5,200 bases of DNA from Pseudomonadota bacterium (GTDB taxonomy: Bacteria; Pseudomonadota; Alphaproteobacteria; Rhizobiales; Beijerinckiaceae): positions 1 to 5,200 of the forward strand of contig JAEXUU010000452.1 of the NCBI GenBank assembly GCA_023452965.1, given 5' to 3'. Positions 1 through 4,278 of the stretch are shown piece after piece. Positions within the stretch are counted from its first letter, which is position 1; each line of letters opens with the position of its first letter. Made by a program: the position numbers and the translations under genes. The notes under the pieces were generated by a model that saw only the letters and a list, made by a program, of their open reading frames with translations, did no database searches and was not told where the DNA came from.

Positions 1-427
1 TCGAGCGCGAGTATTTGATGTAGCGATAGGCCAGACGCGGGCCGCCGAGCAGGGCGGCCTGGACCAGCCAGTACAGCACGATCGCGATCTTGCCGAAGTA
101 GAAATAGCCGTAGAGGTTCGGCGCGACGAGCACATAGTCGACGACCAGGAGGGTCAGCGCCAGGATGCTGACCGCCCTCACGATGTTCGACAGGTCCGGC
201 AGCGAGGCGAAGCGCCATTTCGAGCGGTAGAGCTGGAAGAACCAGTAGACGACGCCGGCATAGGCCACGAAGAACGGCAGGAAGCTCGGCAGGTCGCGCA
301 TGCGCTCGTCGAATTGCGCGCCCTCGAAACGGACGGCGAAGACGAACAGAATCGCCAGCGCCGTCATCGCCAGGTCGTGGACGATCACGGCGAGCTTCTT
401 GGCGCCTTGTTTGGTGATTTTCAGCAT
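1..427 (-). CDS. CapD/WbpM/FlaA1-type polysaccharide biosynthesis protein, N-terminal membrane domain (partial)
   Basis: The gene runs off the left edge; 142 residues from the start are visible. They contain four hydrophobic stretches, at about residues 12-32, 48-66, 84-102 and 112-128. Between the second and third lies the segment LYRSKWRFASLPDLSNIVRA, and after the fourth comes GGPRLAYRYIK. This four-helix module with a W-R-(Y/F)-A-S-L-x-D-L motif and a trailing P-R-L-x-Y-R is typical of membrane-anchored nucleotide-sugar 4,6-dehydratases/epimerases (WbpM, PglF, CapD). These act at the inner membrane, making modified UDP-sugars for O-antigen, capsule or glycan synthesis. The NAD-binding catalytic domain would lie beyond position 1, so activity cannot be judged here. 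The ATG at 427 is chosen because it keeps the first helix; no clear Shine-Dalgarno precedes it. The next in-frame Met (residue 21) would delete half of that helix. The family call is good, the exact substrate unknown. Confidence 0.8.
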   Translation of the reverse strand, partial: MLKITKQGAKKLAVIVHDLAMTALAILFVFAVRFEGAQFDERMRDLPSFLPFFVAYAGVVYWFFQLYRSKWRFASLPDLSNIVRAVSILALTLLVVDYVLVAPNLYGYFYFGKIAIVLYWLVQAALLGGPRLAYRYIKYSRS

Positions 428-436
428 GCGCGGCGG

Positions 437-465
437 GGTATCCCGCTCTCGTGAAGCCTTGTCAA
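437..465 (-). promoter_or_regulatory. Candidate sigma70-like promoter of the capD-like gene
   Basis: Read on the minus strand, a perfect TTGACA (465-460) is followed after 17 bases by GATACC (442-437), which matches TATAAT at three positions. Transcription would begin near 430, only a few bases before the ATG at 427. The mRNA would then be leaderless or nearly so, which fits the absence of a Shine-Dalgarno sequence. Found by eye; the -10 is weak. Confidence 0.35.
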
Positions 466-473
466 CGCAAGGC
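456..473. repeat. 18-bp inverted repeat over the -35 of the capD-like promoter
   Basis: GCCTTG-TCAACG-CAAGGC has two perfect 6-base arms and a 6-base centre. The -35 hexamer TTGACA (minus strand, 460-465) lies within it, so a dimeric protein bound here would occlude RNA polymerase. Which regulator, if any, binds is unknown. Confidence 0.35.
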
Positions 474-502
474 AGGCGGCAGGGTCGCTTTCCCGTCGAT
501 AA

Positions 503-520
503 GCCGGCGGTTCAGCCGGC
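503..520 (-). terminator. GC-rich stem-loop spanning the tetR stop codon (weak terminator candidate)
   Basis: Two copies of GCCGGC (503-508 and 515-520) flank a 6-base loop and can form a 6-bp stem at the end of the tetR transcript. On the minus strand the stem is followed by only two Us, so it does not satisfy the usual intrinsic-terminator pattern. It may merely be chance in GC-rich sequence. Confidence 0.2.
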
Positions 521-1108
521 CGCCGCCCGGTAGCCGAGACCGGCGAGAACGAAGTCGATCATCTCGTCGACGCCGGGGCCGGGCAGAGCGCCGCATTGGG
601 TGAGCAGCAGCGGATTGCAGAAGCGGATCATCGCGGCACGGACGCAATAGGTGGCGGTGCGCGCATCGCCGGCGGTGAATTCGCCCTTGGCCATGCCGTC
701 GGCGACGACGCCGCGCAGGATCGCGTCATAGCGCTCGACATGGGCGCGGATGACGTCCCAGCTCTCTTCCATCGCGCAGGCGACCATTTCGTGCAGCCGC
801 TGATTGTCGAGATAGCGGGCCGAGTTGAGCCGGCAGGTCGTCGTCAGAATCTCGCGCAGCCGTTCGGCCGCCGGGCGCTTTTCGGCGGCGATCGCCGTCA
901 CCAGCGCCTCGAGCTCGCCCATCGAGCGCTCCGCGACGGCTTCGTTGATCGCCTTCTTGGAGTCGAAGAAGCGATAGACGTTGGCGGGGCTCATCCGCAG
1001 CGACTTGGCGATGTCTGCGACGGTTGTCTTCTGATAGCCGATCTGGCGGAAGAACCGCTCGGCGACATCAACGATGTCCTGCCTGGTATCGCGCTCTAAA
1101 CTGGTCAT
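512..1108 (-). CDS. TetR/AcrR-family transcriptional repressor
   Basis: The 198-residue protein has normal TetR length. Residues 8-55 form the DNA-binding domain: helix 1 (DIVDVAERFFRQIGYQKTTV), then the helix-turn-helix ADIAKSLRMSPANVYRFFDS, ending in the family signature VYRFF-x-S-K, where tyrosine and lysine usually contact DNA. Residues from about 60 to 190 form the all-alpha ligand-binding and dimerisation domain, which is family-variable; I cannot name its ligand. It contains several cysteines (92, 111, 155, 164, 172). The ATG at 1108 is favoured by GGGAAG nine bases upstream and by starting just ahead of helix 1. TetR proteins bind palindromic operators as dimers and release on ligand binding. 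The 135-base region upstream is full of palindromic GTCA/TGAC half-sites, suggesting autoregulation. No efflux pump or oxidoreductase, the usual TetR partners, is adjacent, so its target is not obvious. Confidence 0.93.
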   Translation of the reverse strand: MTSLERDTRQDIVDVAERFFRQIGYQKTTVADIAKSLRMSPANVYRFFDSKKAINEAVAERSMGELEALVTAIAAEKRPAAERLREILTTTCRLNSARYLDNQRLHEMVACAMEESWDVIRAHVERYDAILRGVVADGMAKGEFTAGDARTATYCVRAAMIRFCNPLLLTQCGALPGPGVDEMIDFVLAGLGYRAAAG

Positions 1109-1117
1109 GCCAAGCGG

Positions 1118-1123
1118 CTTCCC
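1118..1123 (-). promoter_or_regulatory. Ribosome binding site of the tetR gene
   Basis: On the minus strand GGGAAG lies nine bases before the ATG at 1108. It is purine-rich and well spaced, and is the clearest ribosome-binding-like site of the minus-strand genes here. It supports that start. Confidence 0.45.
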
Positions 1124-1161
1124 GCTCCGGTTGCTCTCGTGTCGAAAGGACGCCGTCAGTC

Positions 1162-1188
1162 ATTATGACGTTTTTCGTCAATCGTCAA
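1162..1188 (-). promoter_or_regulatory. Candidate promoter of the tetR gene
   Basis: On the minus strand TTGACG (1188-1183) and CATAAT (1167-1162) resemble -35 and -10 elements; the spacer of 15 bases is shorter than ideal. The -10 lies in the centre of a perfect palindrome (1159-1169), an arrangement expected for an autorepressed TetR gene. The resulting leader would be about 45-50 bases long. Found by eye, not scored. Confidence 0.4.
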
Positions 1189-1211
1189 CAATTTGACTTG
1201 GCTCGCTTTAT

Positions 1212-1225
1212 TCAGGCGCTCCTGA
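1212..1225. repeat. Short inverted repeat downstream of cobQ
   Basis: TCAGG-CGCT-CCTGA has 5-base perfect arms and a 4-base loop, lying about 20 bases beyond the cobQ stop codon. On the minus strand it is followed by AATAAAGCG, not a U-run, so it is a poor terminator for cobQ. It could be a processing hairpin, an operator-like palindrome or chance. Confidence 0.25.
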
Positions 1226-1243
1226 CAATTTCTTGACGCAAGG

Positions 1244-2734
1244 TCACGAAATCACGCCGCTGCGAGAACGGGCCAGGGCGAGCAACGCTGCGATGTCGAG
1301 ATGGCATTCGAGATGCCGGGCCAGCGCGTCGAGCGCCGCCTCGACGCTGGCCTCGTATCCCGGTCCGGCTACGAGGCCGCGTCCCGCGATGCCGCCGAGC
1401 CAGGCGGCGCGGAGCGGGTCGGAAGCGAGCACGCCATGCAGATAGGTGCCGCTGACGCGCCCGTCGCGGCTCTGGGCGCCTTCCGGCAGGCCCGCGACCT
1501 CGAAGGGCGCGCGGTTCGTGTCCGGCCCGGAGCTGGCGCCGAGATGGATCTCATAGGCCTGTCCGGTCGCGCCGCTTTCCGCATGCACCGCAGAAACCTC
1601 GCGCACCGTCTTGTCGGGCGTCAGCTCGGTTTCGATGTCGAGCAGGCCGAGGCCCGGCGCTTCGCCGGGCGGACCTTCGAGGCCGAGCGGATCGCGCACC
1701 ACGCGGCCGAGCATCTGGTAGCCGCCGCACAGGCCGAGCACATGGCCGCCGCGCCGGTGATGGGCGAGGATGTCGATGTCCCACCCCTCGCTGCGCAGCC
1801 GGGCGAGATCGCGCAGCGTCGTCTTCGAGCCCGGCAGGATGACGAGGCTGGCGTCGCCCGGCAGCGGCTGGCCGGGGCCGACCAGCACGAGGTCGATCTC
1901 GGGCTCCTGCTTCAGCGGGTCGAGATCGTCGAAGTTCGAGATGCCCGGCAGCACCGGCACCACGACCTTGAGCGCCGCGCCCGGGCTGCGGGCATCGCGC
2001 TCGAGATCGAGCCCATCCTCGGCCGGCAGCCGCGCCGCCTGTGGGAACAAGGGCACGATGCCGAGCGAGGGCCAGCCGGTCGCCGTCTCGATCGTCGTGA
2101 TGCCCTCGCGGAACAGGCCGATATCGCCGCGGAACCGGTTGATCGCGAAGGCGCGGATCATCGCCCGGTCGGCCTCGTCCAGCACCGCATGCGTGCCTAC
2201 GAGGCTCGCAATGACGCCTCCACGGTCGATGTCTCCGACCAGGACCGCCGGCACCCTGGCGGCACGGGCGAAGCCGAGATTGGCGATGTCGCGGGCGCGT
2301 AAGTTTGTCTCGGCGGGCGAGCCCGCGCCTTCGACGATGACGAGATCGGCGCCGTCGCAGAGTCGGCCGAAGCTCTCCAGCACCTTGGGCAGGAAGTCGC
2401 CGCGGCGCGCGAAATCGCCCGAGCTGAGCCGGCCGGTGACGCGGCCCTGCAGCACGATCTGGCTGCCGGTATTGCTCTCCGGCTTGAGCAGCACCGGGTT
2501 CATGTCGACATGCGGGGCGATGCGCGCGGCGCGCGCCTGCAGCGCCTGGGCCCGGCCGATCTCGCCGAGCGGCGTCGCGGCCGCGTTGTTCGACATGTTC
2601 TGCGGCTTGAACGGGCGCACCTTCAGCCCGCGATCGGCGAAGAGCCGGCACAGCCCCGCGACCAGCAGCGACTTGCCGACGTTCGAGCCGGTGCCGAGCA
2701 CCATCAGCGCGGGAGCGGGGCGTAAGGGAGCCAT
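1244..2734 (-). CDS. cobQ: Cobyric acid synthase (glutamine-hydrolysing)
   Basis: Cytoplasmic enzyme of adenosylcobalamin synthesis. It amidates carboxylates b, d, e and g of adenosylcobyrinic acid a,c-diamide, using ATP and glutamine-derived ammonia, to give cobyric acid. The 496-residue length is normal for CobQ/CbiP. The N-terminal synthetase domain has the P-loop-like GTGSNVGKS (14-22), [11 protein letters not shown] (42-52), NPVLLKP (79-85), EGAGSPAE (135-142), VGDIDRGG (166-173) and NRFRGD (199-204). The C-terminal class I (triad) glutaminase domain has PGSKTT (301-306), nucleophile Cys336 in [16 protein letters not shown] (394-399) and catalytic His433 in GTYLHG. All key residues are present, so it should be active. 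The start places the P-loop at residue 14 as in homologues, though the Shine-Dalgarno is poor. No other cob genes are in the window, and no cobalamin riboswitch is visible upstream. Confidence 0.97.
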   Translation of the reverse strand: MAPLRPAPALMVLGTGSNVGKSLLVAGLCRLFADRGLKVRPFKPQNMSNNAAATPLGEIGRAQALQARAARIAPHVDMNPVLLKPESNTGSQIVLQGRVTGRLSSGDFARRGDFLPKVLESFGRLCDGADLVIVEGAGSPAETNLRARDIANLGFARAARVPAVLVGDIDRGGVIASLVGTHAVLDEADRAMIRAFAINRFRGDIGLFREGITTIETATGWPSLGIVPLFPQAARLPAEDGLDLERDARSPGAALKVVVPVLPGISNFDDLDPLKQEPEIDLVLVGPGQPLPGDASLVILPGSKTTLRDLARLRSEGWDIDILAHHRRGGHVLGLCGGYQMLGRVVRDPLGLEGPPGEAPGLGLLDIETELTPDKTVREVSAVHAESGATGQAYEIHLGASSGPDTNRAPFEVAGLPEGAQSRDGRVSGTYLHGVLASDPLRAAWLGGIAGRGLVAGPGYEASVEAALDALARHLECHLDIAALLALARSRSGVIS

Positions 2735-2871
2735 GGCGCCTGATAGGCCGCTGCCATCGGGGCGGCAAGCAGACGGCCTGCCTTAAAAAAGCTCACCGAC
2801 CCACGTCAGCATCCTGCAGCTCCAAAGGGGCGAAGAAACCGCAGGCCGCTGTCGTGAATCGGCTGGCCATG

Positions 2872-2900
2872 AAAAGACACTGACCTCTGACGAATGTCAA
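2872..2900 (-). promoter_or_regulatory. Candidate cobQ promoter
   Basis: On the minus strand a perfect TTGACA (2900-2895) is followed after 17 bases by TCTTTT (2877-2872), a weak -10. Transcription would start near 2865 and leave a cobQ leader of about 130 bases. The spacer contains two adjacent TGAC-bearing heptamers, and the -35 lies in a palindrome, so regulated expression is plausible. Judged by eye only. Confidence 0.35.
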
Positions 2901-2905
2901 CATTC
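2878..2905. repeat. Operator-like tandem heptamers plus 14-bp palindrome at the cobQ promoter
   Basis: On the plus strand, CACTGAC (2878-2884) and CTCTGAC (2885-2891) are adjacent and share five of seven bases. They directly abut GAATGT-CA-ACATTC (2892-2905), an inverted repeat with perfect 6-base arms. The palindrome overlaps the candidate cobQ -35 and the heptamers fill the spacer. TGAC and GTCA occur here at 2881, 2888 and 2896, the same half-sites as upstream of tetR. A bound regulator is inferred, not shown. Confidence 0.35.
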
Positions 2906-2932
2906 TTCATTTCGTAGTCTTCAACGCGATTT

Positions 2933-2962
2933 GCGGCGCGTGCGAACCGCCGCGGCGCGTGC
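2933..2962. repeat. 11-bp direct repeat upstream of the aminotransferase
   Basis: GCGGCGCGTGC occurs exactly at 2933-2943 and 2952-2962, 19 bases apart start to start, close to two helical turns. The spacing would put two bound proteins on nearly the same DNA face, but short GC-rich repeats also arise readily in this composition. Confidence 0.3.
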
Positions 2963-3060
2963 TATGGCCGCCTGCCGCCAGGAGCGGATCGGGGCGAGAC
3001 TGAGGTTCTCGGCTCGTGACGCTCCCATTTCTCCGACGAGGGACGGATTCTGGGTCGCAT

Positions 3061-3079
3061 CGAAGCGCAGGGCGCTTCG
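3061..3079 (+). repeat. Perfect 8-bp stem-loop in the aminotransferase leader
   Basis: CGAAGCGC (3061-3068) and GCGCTTCG (3072-3079) are exact reverse complements around the triloop AGG. The hairpin ends 44 bases before the ATG at 3124. No U-run follows it on either strand, so it is not a typical terminator. It may stabilise or modulate the leader; if translation started at the upstream GTG it would lie in coding sequence instead. Confidence 0.4.
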
Positions 3080-3123
3080 GCCGCGCCGGATCAGCCTCTC
3101 CCAGACGACTGCATGACGCCGCG

Positions 3124-4272
3124 ATGAATCCGATCTTCTCCGCTCTCCAGACCAGCGTCTTCGAGGTGATGTCGCGGCTCGCGAACGAACACCGGGCCGT
3201 CAATCTCGGCCAGGGCTTCCCCGACGATCCCGGTCCGGAGGATGTCCGGCGCAAGGCTGCCGATGCGGTCATGGGCGGCTGGAACCAGTATCCGCCGATG
3301 ATGGGCCTGCCCGAATTGCGCAAGGCGACGGCGACGCATTTCAAGCACTGGCAGGGGCTCGATCTCGATCCCGACGCCGAGGTGATGGTGACCTCCGGCG
3401 CGACCGAGGCGATCGCCGGCGCGCTGATGGCCCTGGTCTCGCCGGGCGACGAGGTCGTGCTGTTCGAGCCGATGTACGACGCCTATGTGCCGCTGGTTCG
3501 CCGCGCGGGTGGCATCCCGAAATTCGTGACGCTGAAGCCGCCGCATTTCGGCCTCTCGGAGGAGGCGCTGGCGCAGGCCTTCTCGCCGAAGACCAGGGTC
3601 GTGCTGTTCAACAACCCGCTGAACCCGACCGCGACGATCTTCAGCGACGCCGATCTCGACCTGCTCGCCGACTTCTGCGTCCGCCATGACGCGGTCGCGA
3701 TCTGCGACGAGGTCTGGGAGCATGTCGTCTTCGACGGCCACCGCCACCGGCCGCTGATGAGCCGCCCCGGCATGCGCGAACGCACGGTCAAGATCTCCTC
3801 GGCCGGCAAGATCTTCTCGCTGACCGGCTGGAAGGTCGGCATGGTCATGGCGGCGCCCGAGCTGATGCGCGTGCTCGCCAAGGCGCACCAGTACATCACC
3901 TTCACCACCCCGCCGAACCTGCAGGCCGCGGTCGCCTACGGTCTCGGCAAGGAGGACGGCTACTTCGAGGGGATGCGCGCCGATTTCCAGCGCTCGCGCG
4001 ACCGCTTCGCCAAGGGGCTGACGGAACTCGGCTACAGCGTGCTGCCGAGCAAGGGCACCTATTTCCTCAATGTCGACATCGCCCCGCTCGGCGAGAGCGA
4101 CGACGTCGCCTGGTGCCAGCGCCTGGTGACCGGCAACGGCGTCGCCGCGATCCCGGTCAGCGCCTTCTATGCCGAGGGCGCGGTGCGCAATGTCGTGCGC
4201 TTCTGCTTCGCCAAGCACGATGCCACGCTCGATTCGGCGCTGGAGCGGCTGGAAGCTGCCCGCAAGCGCTGA
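3124..4272 (+). CDS. PLP-dependent class I/II aminotransferase (YbdL/kynurenine aminotransferase-like)
   Basis: Predicted cytosolic fold-type I transaminase of 382 residues. Motifs in order are NLGQGFPDD (27-35), NQYPPMMGLPELR (54-66, substrate and core segment), TSGATEA (90-96, cofactor phosphate), FEPMYDAY (114-121), NNPLNPT (163-169), CDEVWEH (194-200, with Asp195 for the PLP ring nitrogen), SSAGKIFSLTGWKVG (225-239, with Lys229 the Schiff-base lysine) and VRFCFAK (358-364, with Arg359 for the substrate carboxylate). The C-terminal VAAIPVSAFYAEG matches methionine/kynurenine aminotransferases best; these transfer amino groups from methionine, aromatic amino acids or kynurenine to 2-oxo acids. 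N-succinyldiaminopimelate aminotransferase (DapC) is an alternative label, so substrate is unassigned. ATG 3124 gives the family's usual N-terminus but lacks a Shine-Dalgarno. GTG 3016 has GAGG ten bases before it and would add 36 Arg/Ser-rich residues unlike the family, so I prefer 3124. Confidence 0.92.
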   Translation: MNPIFSALQTSVFEVMSRLANEHRAVNLGQGFPDDPGPEDVRRKAADAVMGGWNQYPPMMGLPELRKATATHFKHWQGLDLDPDAEVMVTSGATEAIAGALMALVSPGDEVVLFEPMYDAYVPLVRRAGGIPKFVTLKPPHFGLSEEALAQAFSPKTRVVLFNNPLNPTATIFSDADLDLLADFCVRHDAVAICDEVWEHVVFDGHRHRPLMSRPGMRERTVKISSAGKIFSLTGWKVGMVMAAPELMRVLAKAHQYITFTTPPNLQAAVAYGLGKEDGYFEGMRADFQRSRDRFAKGLTELGYSVLPSKGTYFLNVDIAPLGESDDVAWCQRLVTGNGVAAIPVSAFYAEGAVRNVVRFCFAKHDATLDSALERLEAARKR

Positions 4273-4278
4273 TCTTGC

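Larger units (their letters stand above)
1155..1246. promoter_or_regulatory. Cluster of GTCA/TGAC half-sites, probable TetR operator region
   Basis: GTCA occurs at 1155, 1159, 1177, 1184 and 1243, and TGAC at 1166, 1194, 1223 and 1234: nine half-sites in 92 bases, where about one is expected by chance from base composition (hand estimate). They combine into inverted repeats: GTCAT-T-ATGAC (1159-1169), TGACG-n5-CGTCA (1166-1180) and GTCAA-n4-TTGAC (1184-1197). The region is clearly more AT-rich than the surrounding genes. Binding by the adjacent TetR protein is inferred from position and symmetry; which repeat is the true operator cannot be decided here. Confidence 0.45.
2735..3123. other. Gene-free divergent intergenic region between cobQ and the aminotransferase
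   Basis: This 389-base stretch must carry the control signals of both divergent genes. Near cobQ it has a run of six A (2785-2790, Ts on the cobQ strand) beside an imperfect hairpin (2764-2782), but not in terminator order for either strand. In the middle (2872-2905) sit a candidate cobQ promoter and palindrome in an AT-richer patch. Towards the aminotransferase lie an 11-bp direct repeat and a strong 8-bp hairpin, listed separately. I find no B12-box (GCCACTG) or other recognisable riboswitch core, no tRNA and no convincing small gene. I could not identify a persuasive plus-strand -35/-10 pair for the aminotransferase. Confidence 0.6.

Noticed and set aside
596..1099. Plus-strand frame of 167 codons opposite tetR
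   Set aside because: It mirrors the third-position GC bias of the TetR gene and has no plausible motif or ribosome site.
1301..2786. Long plus-strand frames (1301-2302 and 1770-2786) and a second minus-strand frame (1551-2768) over cobQ
   Set aside because: CobQ explains the whole stretch with conserved catalytic residues; the others are Arg/Ala/Ser-rich low-complexity shadows with no recognisable domain.
2764..2790. Hairpin (2764-2782) with an adjacent A6/T6 run as an intrinsic terminator
   Set aside because: On the plus strand the run after the stem is A rather than T, and on the minus strand the T-run precedes the stem, so neither orientation fits.
2793..2870. 25-codon minus-strand mini-ORF upstream of cobQ, considered as a leader peptide
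   Set aside because: Its ATG would lie upstream of the transcription start predicted from TTGACA-17-TCTTTT, its AGAGG is 13 bases away, and it has no run of regulatory codons.
2735..2930. Cobalamin riboswitch upstream of cobQ
   Set aside because: No GCCACTG box or typical conserved core found by eye on the cobQ strand; only a covariance-model search could exclude a divergent one.
2931..3116. Plus-strand frame of 61 codons starting at TTG in the aminotransferase leader
   Set aside because: Very Arg/Ala-rich, rare start codon, no ribosome site, and it spans the direct repeat and hairpin; more likely untranslated.
2907..3344. Minus-strand frame of 145 codons overlapping the aminotransferase start
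   Set aside because: It overlaps 220 bases of a well-supported gene, is Arg/Ser/Pro-rich without a domain, and occupies the probable regulatory region.
3091..4218. Long open frame of 375 codons antisense to the aminotransferase
   Set aside because: It lies opposite a gene with all family motifs intact, and its composition (His/Arg/Asp/Ala-rich with no motif) is the usual by-product of GC-rich codon bias on the other strand.
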